A stretch of DNA of 64,000 nt from Taeniopygia guttata (lineage: Eukaryota; Chordata; Aves; Passeriformes; Estrildidae): contig NC_133030.1 of the NCBI RefSeq assembly GCF_048771995.1, positions 62,879,501 through 62,943,500 of the forward strand. Direction: 5' to 3'. Positions 36,601 through 42,674 of the stretch are shown one piece after another. Within the stretch, counting starts at the first letter, position 1; the number at the start of each line of letters is the position of its first letter. The notes below the pieces were generated by a model that searched no databases, was not told the DNA's origin, and saw nothing but the letters and a program-made list of their open reading frames with translations. Made by a program: the position numbers and the translations under genes.

Positions 36601-39600
36601 TTGCTTTTTGCAGCTTTCTTAGATCCTGTGTAATGAGGGATCCAAAGTTATCCTCATTATTTTTTTCTTTTAATGGAATTATTTTGTCTTTATCCTGCTT
36701 TGCAGTTTTCATTGCTTTTTGGTTCTCTGTGGTTTTTCATTCATTTTACAGTCAGTTCCTGAGTTATTTTCACCCAAAGGCTGATGTTACATGTTTAAAT
36801 TTCACTAAATTAAATTATAACTCCTGAGCTGTTTGTACTGTGTTAACCTGTCTGGACTCTTCTGAATTTCCCATGACTGTTTCTGCTGTGTCCAGTGCTG
36901 TGATTACCTCATATCCCTTTCTCAATTACCAAATTTGGGAGCTTGTTAATTACCCAGTATTTCCCAAAGCTTGCCTAGCACTGATTAATATTTGAGTTGC
37001 TCAGTTCCCCCTTTGTACAGCTCTTTATTTCAAATTTCGTATCACCTCTGACCAGCTGTTTGTTCCCTCTGAGGAAAAAACAACAAAGTTTGAGATACAA
37101 AATGCAAAGTTTTCAATGGAGGGCCAGTTTGGCTACATTTTTCCCAAATGCTTGGCAATCTGTGAGATTTTATATATTTTTTAAATATATATTTATATAT
37201 AATGTTTGGCTGCATTTTTCCCAAATGCTTGTCAGTCTGTTAAGTTTTTATATAGATATTTAAAAAAAAAAATATATATTATATTTATATATCATGTTTG
37301 GCTACATTTTCCCCAAATGTTTTGCAATCTGAGATTTTTATATAGATATTTTTAAATATATATGTATTATATTCATATATGATGTTTTGCTACATTTTTT
37401 CCCAAGTGCTTGTCAATCTGTGAGTTTTTATATATATTATATGAGATTTTCATGCTATAAATGAGATTTTTAGAGAGAGAGAGAGGAGGATTTACTCTTT
37501 ATAAATTTTGCTAACTTAATCACTGCCACTGATTTTTTTAAAAAACCTTAGATGTAGAAAATACCCCCTCAATCTCTCAGCTGTGTAGTGCTAATAATAA
37601 TAATTACAGCTATAAAATATAAGATAATCTGCATGTTTTTTCTCTTTGTGTGTGTATTTTTTTTTTTGTCCTGCGTTGCTTGCTTTGCTTGTATTGGTGA
37701 TTTTTTTTTTATATTATTTTTTGCTTGAAGTGTTGATGTTTTGAAGAAAAACCTGGATATCAGGGTGAAGTATTCCCACTTGCCTTCTTTCTCTAGGCCT
37801 TGCTACCGGAGCAGCGAGCAGTGCATGCAGATTCCTACAGGAGGATTGGGCACCTCTGACACCTCTGCCTGCTCTTCATCCCATTCCTTTTCCATGATAA
37901 ACACACAAAAACACAGAACTGGCATAAGCTGAGAAAATTGTGGATCAAATTTTCTTTCCCCCCCTCTTTTTTCCCTTTTTTGTCCCAAAAAAACAGCAAA
38001 AAAAAAGGTCTCCTCAGTGTTATTTTCTTATTTATTTGTCTAGAAGCTATTTTGTGAAAGCTCAGAAGCTTCCAGAAGCTTTTTTAAATTTGTTACAAAC
38101 GGGTTTTATTTATGTTATTTAAATTGTGCAGTTGTTCAGTATGGGAAAGAGCCTATTTTTCTCAAATGGTACTAATTTTATATGAGATTTGAAGAAAACC
38201 TGGGGTATTTATACTGCATTTTTGTATAAGATGTATAAACTTTTTAACAGGGAAAGATGACTTTTTTTGATGTAAATGAAAAATAAAATCTTTTTTTAAG
38301 CATAATGTCTCTTGTCTTCATAGATATCAATAATTTCCACTTCAAGAATTAACAGGGTTTAGACAAAATATTTATCTTTGATAATGAACATTGTTACATC
38401 AGGACTTCTGGGCAATATTTGTGGTGGGGTCTACTAGAGTACAGAAGCTCAGCTTTTCTTTAGCAGATGTACCTGAAAAATTAGGAAAATGAGGAATCTT
38501 CTACTGCTGTGGCCATAAAATAAAAAGGGAAAATTATTGTTTATTGGAGAAAATTCTTTCGTTTTTATTTTGTCTCCAGCTAGGATTTTAATAAAATTTC
38601 ATTAATTTATTGGGATTTAATTAATTTATTTAATCCTAATTTAATTAAATTAGGATTTTAATACTTTAATAGTTCAGCAAAACACCTCTTTAAGGCCTGT
38701 GATTTTTCTAGTTGGAGCCATGAACCATTTCAGCTGTTTTCTTGTAAAGATCTTTTTTCTCCTATTTTTAATGACCTTAAAGCTGCTGCCTGAGCTGACT
38801 TCTCTCATTTAACATGAAATAATGTGAATTGAGAATATTTAAGGCAAAAAAATCCAGGGATCACAGGTATTGAGACTTCTCTAATTCTTCTTTTCCACAT
38901 AATTACTCACTCAGTGCTCCTGCAACCAATGGGAAGTGGAATAGTGAATTCCAGGGTTTTGAATGCCAATAAAATTCCATTAATTCAGAAAAATATCCAC
39001 ACCACCCACACTCTAAAACTGTTTTCTATGTGACTCTTAAGCTTTTTAATTAAAATTAATTATTATATAACCTCATACACAGATTTTAATTTCTGATGCT
39101 ACAGCAAATAAAATGTTGAGTGAGTTCAATCAGCCCCTGAAGGAATAATTTTGTAGGGTTTTAGACGAGGAACTCCCTACCTGAAGCAGATTTTCATTTA
39201 TCCTCCTCCACAGGTGGGATGGGTTTGGGTTTGAAGGTGTTTTATTTTGGGTTGGTGCTTTCTCAAACTTTATCTCTCCTCAAATCACTGCCTGGAATTT
39301 GAGTAACAAACCAGCATTAAAATAAAGTCTCAATTTTCCTGCAGTCAGTGTCGAAAGTTCCTAAATCCAAACAAGTTCTTTTGTAATTCCTGATGTTTCT
39401 TTTTTTTTTGGGGGAAAATTTCCCTCAGGTGTTGGTGTAAAGGCCTCATGACACAGAATTATGATTCTTTTAGTTACACTGTCACCTTGCTGAAGAAAAA
39501 AGAAAAACTAGTTTTTAGGAATATGAAAACTAATCTAAAAAGATGTAAAAAATGAAGTTTGGAGTCCTGCTTTTTTTGGGTATTACTCAATTTCAAGGGA

Positions 39601-40998
39601 TCTTTGGCATGGGAGAGTTACATTGTCAAACATGACCTTATGACTTCACCTTGTTTTTATTCTAAAACCATTAAATTGGCATTTTGTTTCCCACATTCAT
39701 CAGAAATTTGGCAGCACCAAAGAACAAGAAAAGGAAATTATCCAGCTCTGACTTCCAGATAATACAGAACATTAGAATTTTATGTAATTTTTCCTTGAGT
39801 TGGTATAATTTCAATTATAAGTTGCTTGGAAAACCAGTGCAATGCTGAAAGTGTCCTTTAAGTGCTGCCAGAATATTTTGCTTCTATGAAGGTTTTATTA
39901 ATTTAGTTGCCTCTTAATCAGACTGAAGTGTGGAGGGCCACCTATTTTCTTGAGCATAAACTGGAAAAACAAAATAGACTGCTGAATGGGAACTGATTTT
40001 TAAGTGATTTTTCACATAAATGTTGCTTTCCAGGGGGATCACGAGCAGCTTCTAAAAATGATGGAAGAGCGGATGATGGACGTGGAGCAGAAATTAAGGC
40101 TTGTGAAGAGGCTTCTCCAAGATAAAGTACATCAGCTGAAAGAACAAGTAAGTGTTCTTGGACTTCCTCAAACCTTCCCCATTCCTTCTTTAAACCCCTA
40201 AGTGGGGAAAAGCTGCCAAGCTGTTGTTCAGAATAAAGATATTTAATAAAACCAGAGCTCAACTACAGCACAGTTGCCCAAAACTTCATAAAACTCCAAA
40301 CTGGGGACTGAATCCACTACTCATTAGTCTCCTAAATCAGGAAACAAAAATCAAATTTCAGCTGAGGATGCTAACTGGAAAAGGATGCTTAGAAAAGGAG
40401 GAAAAAATAATTTCTGGAGGAGAAAATATTGATTTCTTTGAGGCCTCCTACCCCAAATTCATCCTGTGTTTGATGTAGTTTTGGGGTTTTTGGAAGTATC
40501 TCTGTGGGCTTGTGGTTTCTCTTGTGCACTAAATTTATCCTTGAAGGATAAATGCTGTAAAGGAGAATTCACCTGAAAAAATGGATTTTAAACCCTCTGT
40601 TATCTACCCCATCTCCTTAAAAAAACCTTTCCAGCCTCAAAACTTTCACAGCATCTCTGTGTTTTTAATGAGGAGTGGGGTTTTACTTTGATATTTGAGC
40701 TATAAATAACATATTCACCTACTTCCCCACCTCCTTTGGAGTTTTAATGTGCCATTTGCTGAGTGCCTGTGTCCCATTCCCAACCCAGCTTGCCAAAAAC
40801 ACCAAGGCAGATGCCGTGGTCAAGGATCTCTACGTGGAGAACGCGCAGCTGCTGAAGGCTCTGGAGGTGACAGAGCAGAGGCAGAAAACTGCAGAGAGGA
40901 AAAATTATTTACTGGAAGAGAAAATTGCCAACCTCAACAGGATAGTGAAGAACTTGGCCTCCCCCTCCTTCAGCCCAGCACCAGAGATCAGGTCATAG
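3523..40998 (+). CDS. NIN: Ninein gene, all but the first exons (27 coding exons)
   Basis: Ninein is a large coiled-coil protein of the subdistal appendages of the mother centriole. It anchors microtubule minus ends and binds the gamma-tubulin complex. The spliced exons at the listed positions give 1986 residues that follow human ninein end to end as I remember it: KRYGRRSLPEFQES near the start, EF-hand-like segments (window residues about 85-160 and 239-250), then almost continuous coiled coil from about residue 280, ending VENAQLLKALEVTEQRQK and a short SFSPAPEIRS tail. All introns are GT-AG and all phases match. The start codon and roughly the first 90 residues (N-terminal EF-hand pair) are upstream of the window; no such exon is visible in 1-3522. 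Identity is near certain; exon edges are judged by eye. Confidence 0.97.
5573..5705 (-). mobile_element. CR1 fragment
   Basis: An inverted CR1 3' UTR: ATGGAATCCCAGGATGGTTT, TTGGAAAGGACCCTAAAGCC, ATGGGCAGGGACAATTTCCA. Confidence 0.85.
6531..6680 (-). mobile_element. CR1 fragment
   Basis: An inverted CR1 3' UTR: AGAATCCCAGAGTGGTTTGG, AGCAGGGACACCTTCCAGCA, AGGCTGCTCCAAGCCCTGTC. Confidence 0.9.
6934..7140 (-). mobile_element. CR1 fragment
   Basis: An inverted CR1 3' UTR: GTCCCAGAATGGTTTGGGTT, GGGCAGGGACACCGTCCACC, CCAGGGACAGCCACAGCTTC. Confidence 0.92.
8104..8146 (+). CDS. NIN: NIN exon w2 (43 nt)
   Basis: A small exon between CCCCAG and GTAAGA encodes HWKTRGSEEYEAEG. It matches human HWKTQRSEEYEAEG and joins phase 0 on the left to phase 1 on the right. 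Its small size makes it easy for gene finders to miss. Confidence 0.95.
8463..8665 (-). mobile_element. CR1 fragment
   Basis: An inverted CR1: GGAATGGTTTGGAAGGGACC, ATGGGCAGGGACACCTTCCA, TCTCTGGACAACCTGTGCCA. Confidence 0.88.
8991..9100 (+). mobile_element. CR1 tail with an inverted partner
   Basis: CAGTTGGACTCGATGGTCTT and GGAGGTTTTTTTCCCAACCT are a forward CR1 tail. Immediately before it, GACCATTGAGTCTAACTGTT is the same motif inverted, so the two form a fold-back (9000-9021 with 9032-9053). Confidence 0.75.
9310..9497 (+). CDS. NIN: NIN exon w3 (EF-hand-like region, first half)
   Basis: The exon runs from ATTCCAG to GAG|GTGAGC. It encodes QLRFWNPDDLNAS, then WIEEKLQEVCEHLGITRDG and the following HLNRKKLVSICEQYGL. 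This is the first of a degenerate EF-hand pair: the loop around ITRDGHLNRKKL lacks the acidic residue at position 1, so calcium binding is unlikely. It enters in phase 1 and leaves in phase 0. Confidence 0.95.
10541..10687 (+). CDS. NIN: NIN exon w4 (EF-hand-like region, second half)
   Basis: The exon of 49 codons follows CCTTGCAG and ends ATGCAG|GTGAGA. It encodes the second EF-hand-like loop, NLGQDGTMSIED, followed by FFYGLFRNGKSLTPSASTPY and RQLKRHLSMQ. The human loop as I recall it reads NLDPDGTMSVED, so this bird has Gly in place of Asp at loop position 3. Confidence 0.95.
10998..11145 (-). mobile_element. CR1 fragment
   Basis: An inverted CR1 tail: TAGAATTCCAAGGTGGTTTG, ATGGGCAAGGGCACCTTCCA, GTCCAGCCTGGCCTGGAGCA. 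Confidence 0.88.
11580..11747 (+). CDS. NIN: NIN exon w5
   Basis: The exon of 56 codons (CTCTCCCAG to AAG|GTAACC) encodes SFDESGRRTTTPSAMPST, then a segment ending EEGIENSQEILK-like (here QEGIENSQEILK). It is a conserved linker between the EF-hand-like pair and the next EF-hand. Confidence 0.95.
11862..12022 (+). mobile_element. CR1 fragment
   Basis: A forward CR1 3' end: GGACAGGGCTTGGAGCAGCC, GTGGAACTGGATGATCATTA, CAGCCCAAACCATTCTGTAA. Confidence 0.9.
12808..12918 (+). mobile_element. CR1 fragment
   Basis: A forward CR1 3' end: TGCTTGGAGCAGCCTGGGAT, GACCTTTAATGTCTCTTCCA, ACCCAAACCACTCTGGGATT. Confidence 0.88.
13362..13498 (+). CDS. NIN: NIN exon w6 (canonical EF-hand loop)
   Basis: The exon runs from TTTCCACAG to TTGAT|GTGAGT and leaves in phase 2. 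It opens with ALDFSLDGKVNLTELTLALE. The loop DFSLDGKVNLTE has D, S, D, G, hydrophobic, N and E at loop positions 1, 3, 5, 6, 8, 9 and 12, so it is the only complete-looking calcium loop in the visible part of the protein. The rest (TKNGVHQAALASFKAEIRHL) leads into the coiled coil. Confidence 0.95.
13975..14330 (+). mobile_element. CR1 3' region, longer copy
   Basis: About 355 bases of forward CR1: CCTGAAGGGGCTCCAGGAGA, then CAGAGAAGCTGTGGCTGCCC, then GGTCCCTTCCAACCCAAACC. This is the same subfamily as the copies at 58045 and 60175. Confidence 0.92.
14561..14701 (+). CDS. NIN: NIN exon w7 (start of coiled coil)
   Basis: Phase 2 in and phase 2 out (CTGCCCAG to CTCAG|GTGGGC). It encodes ERFDQVAREKEKLRSDLEKA and SLMASEVDDHHAAIERRNEY, almost identical to human ninein. 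This is the start of the long coiled coil. Confidence 0.95.
15432..15606 (+). CDS. NIN: NIN exon w8
   Basis: Coiled-coil exon from CCCTGCAG to CTGAAG|GTAACA, phase 2 in and 0 out. It encodes KLDEEYKERVGALKNELRRE, then EQILQQANKQRLELEQEIEK and DENYIRDRLALALK. Confidence 0.95.
15855..15872 (+). repeat. (GT)n microsatellite
   Basis: A short GT run in the NIN intron after exon w8. Confidence 0.85.
16188..16298 (+). CDS. NIN: NIN exon w9
   Basis: Coiled-coil exon of 37 codons between GGTCCAG and GAAG|GTAAAT. It encodes ENSRLENELLETGEKLAECE and ends LQRNLENVLAEK, as in human ninein. Phase 0 on both sides and a multiple of three. Confidence 0.95.
17056..17145 (+). CDS. NIN: NIN exon w10
   Basis: A 30-codon exon (GTTCCAG to AGG|GTAAGT) encoding FGDLDPTSAEFFLQEERLAQ and MRSEYEQQCR. 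This is a well conserved ninein block. Phase 0 on both sides. Confidence 0.95.
17186..17300 (-). mobile_element. CR1 fragment (GATTGAATCCA subfamily)
   Basis: ACAGAACCATTTAGGTTGGA and AATCCCTCTGAGATTGAATC, then CAGCCATTCCCCCAGCACTA, match an inverted CR1 of a different subfamily from the GGGACCTTAAAG type. Confidence 0.75.
17536..17705 (+). mobile_element. CR1 fragment
   Basis: A forward CR1: GCCCAGAGCAGCTGTGGTTG, GGATGGGGCTTGGAGCAACC, ending GTAATTATATGAT. Confidence 0.9.
18232..18500 (-). mobile_element. CR1 3' region
   Basis: An inverted CR1: TCCCAGAATGGTTTAGATTG, CATGGCAGGGACACCTTCTA, then GCAGCCACAGCTTCTCTGGG and CCCTGCCCTCTGGCAGTGGG. Confidence 0.92.
18635..18788 (+). CDS. NIN: NIN exon w11
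   Basis: The exon begins after CTCTGTCAG with ELQDQIDELHSELQEHRAQG and ends DQ|G in phase 1 at GTAAAG. The middle, SLSEEFDIDMKSHGHSGIEP, is less conserved than the flanks. Confidence 0.93.
19107..19228 (+). CDS. NIN: NIN exon w12
   Basis: The exon begins after TTTCTAAAG in phase 1 with GLGSEDCNPLNMSIEAEMAI, then EQMKEQHHRDLHHLKQELED, and ends at ACA|GTAAGT in phase 0. The acceptor tract is weak (AT-rich), but homology fixes the edge. A CR1 tail fragment begins within a few bases of the donor. Confidence 0.93.
19232..19292 (+). mobile_element. CR1 tail abutting a NIN donor
   Basis: GGAATGAGATGGTCTTTAAG, GTCCCTTCCCACCCAAATCA and TTTGGGATTCTATG form a forward CR1 tail starting three bases into the intron after exon w12. 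Confidence 0.85.
19480..20006 (+). CDS. NIN: NIN exon w13 (527 nt, coiled coil)
   Basis: The exon follows CTTCTGCAG and ends AAAG|GTGAGT in phase 2. It encodes VSHYEKQLDETKARWEKEQE through HALEKEELQEELLRKHQQEL. It is entirely Glu/Lys/Gln/Leu-rich coiled coil with many short EEK and QE runs, and it matches the corresponding human exon in position and ends. Confidence 0.95.
20700..22673 (+). CDS. NIN: NIN giant exon w14 (1974 nt)
   Basis: A single open exon of 658 codons between CATGTCTAG and GCTGAG|GTAACG, phase 2 on both sides and an exact multiple of three, so it can be skipped without shifting the frame. The first half is coiled coil (NRRASHAQTQFSVD, LEGRYQRELQELAEQQREEK). The middle (window residues about 1020-1150) is an acidic, Ser/Pro-rich, poorly conserved stretch, and the end returns to coiled coil (LQSTCTELQQKVDLLR). 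From memory, the mammalian counterpart (Nin exon 18) is spliced out in neurons and is needed for centrosomal targeting; that regulation in this bird is inference. Confidence 0.96.
23850..23975 (+). CDS. NIN: NIN exon w15
   Basis: The exon runs from CTGGCACAG to AATGAG|GTGAGA, phase 2 on both sides, 126 nt and so frame-neutral if skipped. It encodes CEAEKLREENAVLKKEVTLL and NEEGSASSLKLRELNGSREE, as in human ninein. A TGCATG motif lies 8 bases into the following intron (23984). Confidence 0.95.
24507..24730 (-). mobile_element. CR1 fragment (AAGACCTCCAAGATC subfamily)
   Basis: GGTTGGAAAAGACCTCCAAG, ATCATCAAGTCCAACCATTA and ACCCAGCACTGCCAAGGCCA are an inverted CR1 of a widespread avian subfamily. 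It ends just before the acceptor region of exon w16. Confidence 0.9.
24789..24858 (+). CDS. NIN: NIN exon w16 (70 nt)
   Basis: A short exon after TTTTTCCACAG ending AAGCAG|GTGTGT. It encodes QKIEAVRKEKVAVQKMVDNL and KKQ. Phase 2 in and 0 out. Confidence 0.94.
25561..25776 (+). CDS. NIN: NIN exon w17
   Basis: Seventy-two codons of coiled coil between CCCACTCAG and ATTGAG|GTACAG. It encodes VADLKTRNQQLDSENTELSQ through EEWEKERLLLKEELENSKIE. Phase 0 on both sides. Confidence 0.95.
26090..26203 (+). CDS. NIN: NIN exon w18
   Basis: Thirty-eight codons after TTTTTTGCAG: SSNMVSSLEMDLSKMKVQAH, then LLEQENHILKQELEKTKQ. The donor CAG|GTTTGG is weak, and CR1 sequence begins about a dozen bases later. 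Phase 0 on both sides. Confidence 0.94.
26212..26388 (+). mobile_element. CR1 fragment abutting a NIN donor
   Basis: A forward CR1 beginning about a dozen bases after the weak donor of exon w18: GCCCAGAGGAGCTGTGGCTG, then GATGACCTTTAAAGGTCCCT and CCAACCCAAACCCTTCTGGG. Confidence 0.9.
27200..27400 (+). mobile_element. CR1 fragment
   Basis: A forward CR1: AAATCCTTCCCTGTGAGGGT, GGAGCAACCTGGGATAGTGG and CCTTCCAACCCAAACCATTT. Confidence 0.9.
27459..27581 (+). CDS. NIN: NIN exon w19
   Basis: The exon runs from TTTCCCACAG to GATAAG|GTAAGA. It encodes LPRCPDLSDLQNEVSSLITK and EKEALSEELNRCIDK. RCPDLSD is a diagnostic ninein string. Phase 0 on both sides. Confidence 0.95.
28112..28225 (+). CDS. NIN: NIN exon w20
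   Basis: Thirty-eight codons after ATTGCAG, ending ACAAG|GTATGA. It encodes VAQVSCLESAIGSLKQEQKS then WEQQSQALKAQLSLSQDK. Coiled coil, phase 0 on both sides. Confidence 0.94.
28730..29060 (-). mobile_element. CR1 fragment (ACTGAGTCCAACCATT subfamily)
   Basis: AATCATAGAGTTTTAAGGGT, ACTGAGTCCAACCATTCCCC, then AATCTAAACCTCCTCTGACA and GAGGCTGTTTCCTCATCCTG form a long inverted CR1 3' region. Confidence 0.92.
29198..29344 (+). CDS. NIN: NIN exon w21
   Basis: Forty-nine codons from CCTTCCAG to GAAAAG|GTAAAG. It encodes VQSLNETLQSTNLQMSRLKS, then VTQQEKEGLKQEVMALHKQL. Phase 0 on both sides. About 100 bases into the next intron lies a 202-bp block that recurs after exon w23. Confidence 0.95.
29447..29648 (+). 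repeat. Intronic duplicate block, copy A
   Basis: The block starts GGACAGGCAATGATCAGTCC and ends CATCAGCCTCTCAGCTAA. It recurs at 31309-31503 with about 90 percent identity by eye. It does not look like CR1. Confidence 0.85.
30119..30286 (+). CDS. NIN: NIN exon w22
   Basis: Fifty-six codons from TGTCTTAAG to AAAAG|GTAAGC. It encodes NRVLEVAVPPSGLQDQQGLI and RLLRQENERLQREVQSTKTD. It is a Gln/Glu-rich coil in the C-terminal region that, in human ninein, has been reported to bind GSK3-beta. Phase 0 on both sides. Confidence 0.94.
30442..30705 (+). repeat. 50-bp tandem repeat (4 copies) ending in a palindrome
   Basis: Copies start at 30451, 30501, 30551 and 30601 (unit begins AATCTTTTTGTTAACTTGAA). 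The fourth is followed by four bases (TACC) and a full inverted copy at 30651-30705. The inverted copy also includes the AATATTAAG that precedes the first unit. Confidence 0.97.
30818..30992 (+). mobile_element. CR1 fragment
   Basis: A forward CR1: TGCCCAGAGAAGCTGTGGCT, GGACTTGGAGCAGCCTGGGA and CCAACCCAAACCATCCTGGG. Confidence 0.92.
31066..31215 (+). CDS. NIN: NIN exon w23
   Basis: Fifty codons from GATCTCCTCAG to AGGAAG|GTGAGT: IRQLESTILSLKHQKHQSQA, then EQEKLSLKRECEQLQKELSS. Phase 0 on both sides. Confidence 0.94.
31309..31503 (+). repeat. Intronic duplicate block, copy B
   Basis: Direct-orientation partner of 29447-29648, about 7 bases shorter through small indels. Each copy starts about 95-105 bases after a NIN exon donor (exons w21 and w23). 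Confidence 0.85.
31738..31836 (+). CDS. NIN: NIN exon w24 (99 nt)
   Basis: Thirty-three codons after CTCTGATAG, ending ATGGAG|GTACTT. It encodes ISQMNSLERELETSSENEGL and RKKQVKLDDQLME, matching human SQMNSLEQELET and KKKQVKLDEQLME. Phase 0 on both sides. Confidence 0.94.
31837..34566 (+). other. NIN: NIN intron w24
   Basis: A 2.7-kb AT-rich intron without recognisable exon or CR1. It holds a T-run around 33062 and three tandem copies of a 23-bp unit containing TGAAAGGGAATTAAAATCA at 33857-33926. Confidence 0.7.
33857..33926 (+). repeat. 23-bp tandem repeat, 3 copies
   Basis: Three adjacent copies of GTTGTGAAAGGGAATTAAAA-TCA-type units, with a few substitutions. Confidence 0.8.
34567..34737 (+). 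CDS. NIN: NIN exon w25
   Basis: Fifty-seven codons after ATTTTGCAG, ending CAGCAG|GTAAGC. It encodes VPREQFLQLQQQLLQAERRS, identical over most of its length to human VPREQFLQLQRQLLQAER. Its phase-0 donor can be joined to exon w26 (40034) or to the alternative terminal exon at 37797. Confidence 0.95.
34738..37796 (+). other. NIN: NIN intron w25, upstream of the alternative terminal exon
   Basis: AT-rich, with no exon or CR1 seen apart from the flanking ones. It contains a four-copy AT-rich tandem repeat at 37128-37440 and several poly-T runs (near 37660 and 37702). Confidence 0.7.
37128..37440 (+). repeat. AT-rich tandem repeat, 4 copies of about 77-92 bp
   Basis: TTTGGCTACATTTTTCCCAA-type starts occur at 37128, 37205, 37297 and 37385. 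Each is followed by a GCAATCTGTGAG-like piece and a run of TA-rich sequence. Confidence 0.85.
37797..37859 (+). CDS. NIN: NIN alternative terminal exon, own stop codon
   Basis: After a strong pyrimidine tract (CTTCTTTCTCTAG) a phase-0 reading frame gives ALLPEQRAVHADSYRRIGHL and then TGA. I recall the same string as the alternative C-terminus of a mammalian ninein isoform. No good donor lies inside the coding part, and an AATAAA follows at 38282, so in this bird it works as a terminal exon. Using it replaces exons w26 and w27 (the last 107 residues) with 20 residues. The exon carries a TGCATG (37822) and another lies 162 bases upstream of the exon (37630), both potential Rbfox sites. Confidence 0.85.
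   Translation, partial: ALLPEQRAVHADSYRRIGHL
38282..38287 (+). terminator. NIN: Poly(A) signal of the alternative NIN terminal exon
   Basis: AATAAA lies 423 bases after the alternative stop and is followed by a T-rich run and TGTCTCTTGTCTT, a plausible downstream element. The span 37860 to about 38310 would be the 3' UTR of the short-tail isoform. Confidence 0.7.
38311..40033 (+). other. NIN: NIN intron between the alternative and common 3' exons
   Basis: AT-rich unique sequence. No exon, CR1 or tandem array is recognised. Confidence 0.6.
40034..40147 (+). CDS. NIN: NIN exon w26
   Basis: Thirty-eight codons after TTTCCAG, ending GAACAA|GTAAGT. It encodes GDHEQLLKMMEERMMDVEQK and LRLVKRLLQDKVHQLKEQ, matching human MEERMIEVEQKLKLVKRLLQ. 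Phase 0 on both sides. Confidence 0.95.
40789..40998 (+). CDS. NIN: NIN last coding exon w27
   Basis: The exon follows CAACCCAG and runs to TAG at 40996-40998. It encodes KNTKADAVVKDLYVENAQLL, LKALEVTEQRQKTAERKNYL and an end at SFSPAPEIRS. Mammalian ninein ends similarly with a short Ser/Pro/Thr tail after the last coil. Confidence 0.96.
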   Translation, partial: LAKNTKADAVVKDLYVENAQLLKALEVTEQRQKTAERKNYLLEEKIANLNRIVKNLASPSFSPAPEIRS

Positions 40999-41086
40999 CA
41001 GAAGCTGCTGTGTGTCACAGCCCCGTGCACTTTACTGAAATGGGAATATTTCAGCTTCTCACTGTGTTGCCTTTTTTTTTTTTTTA

Positions 41087-41181
41087 CTGAATGAGTTTTT
41101 GTTACAAATGCCTCCCCAGAGAGCACAGAGCTGATTCCCAAAATGGACACTACCAAAGGAGAATGTTGTTGGTTGCTAAAC
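41087..41181 (+). repeat. NIN: NIN 3' UTR segment duplicated at 45.5 kb (source copy)
   Basis: It contains TTACAAATGCCTCCCCAGAG and ACACTACCAAAGGAGAATGT. The same text recurs exactly 4440 bases downstream. Confidence 0.93.
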
Positions 41182-42674
41182 TGGCTTTCTGCTAAGTTTT
41201 GCCTAAAAATAATCATCACTATGTAAGAAAAAAAAAAAACCCAAACTTATGTTTATAGGTTAACTCAGTTTGGCTTTCATTTAAAATCCAGATTCTGAGT
41301 TTCCTGTACTGGATCATCTAGATTGGAGCTAAGGCCTAAAGTAAACTCATGTTGAACTGAAAACAATATTTTCAGCTTTCATGCTCCAAACCTAGAAATG
41401 CTGAGGGGTCAGTCTTCAACACTGTCAGTAGAAATGTTATTGAAGGCAAGACTTTGCTGGTATGGTCTGTGTCCTGTAAACTGATTCTGGTTTCTCTAAA
41501 GCAATTATTCATTAGGCTTCTGGGTTGTTCTTCATGGCTATTTCTCTGCAGAGCCCAGAAAAAAAACAAAAAAACCCGGTTTATTTAAAATATAGTACTA
41601 GACTACTGCCTCCAACTAAATGTGACAGAATTTCATCTGAAGAAATTTCCCAGCTAGCAGATAAAGACTATTATTTCCTTTTTTGTTTTAAGGCTGTGCT
41701 GCCACACAAATCTGAACTGTGGAGGCCTTACTGGTTTTGTATATGGAAATAAGTTAAACCAAGGAAGAGTCACTCAACAGAAGCAAAGATGGGAGTTTTG
41801 TTTATGTGATTTGTAAATTCAGTAAAGCAGTGCAGTGTATTTATTGAACAGCTGGCAGAAGAATGAAGAAGGGCACTTGGAGGATTTTGTCAGTGGGATC
41901 CTGTTGTTGGAACCCTCATGAACGTGGAGCTTTGCCAGGAATGCAGCATTTGTTCTGACCTGAGGAATCATTTGGAAAAGTCTTGTCTTTTGTGTTAATC
42001 CTAGTGCAGAATCTAAGCCTGTCATTAGTTGTGGAGAAGCACATTCAGTGTCATTATGAAGAACTCAGGGAGTAACAACCTAAATCAGCTTCCTTCAGCT
42101 ATAAATGTGGGTATTAAAGTCAGCAGAAGGAGATAAACACACTTTAGGGAAAGCAGGATAAACCCAATTGGATTTGGGTGAGTATTTCCTTGGTGCTCCT
42201 CACCCAAGTAGCAGAGGAGCATCAAGGTTTGGGATGAGGGTGGTACCTCCTCCTGGGTCAGGAGAGAAATGCAAATTTTTGGGAACACCTTCAAGACAGA
42301 GGGGTTTGCCAGAGAAGCAGCTGGATGAGAGCCTGCCTGCTCAAGGGTGTGTGTGTGTTAACCTGCCCTGCCTCCCCCAGAGCAGCCAGGCACAAAAATT
42401 CTGGAATACTTGAAACTAGACCTCTTAAAATGCAAGAGATTGGGAGGGGGAGGAAGAGGTGCTTTGTCTCAGAGAACACTGGCAAGCTCATCATTCTGTC
42501 AGGAGCCAAAAGTCCTCCAGAAACTGGGGTAACACAGCCTGCAGGCTGTGGAGGAGCCTCTGGAAAATGAGTTTTACTGTGTACTGATGTGGCTGAGAGG
42601 GTGTTCCCTGTGTCTCTGGGGGTACTTACCAATTTTAGAGGGTTTGTGGACTGGACTAGGCACAGGAAGTGAAC

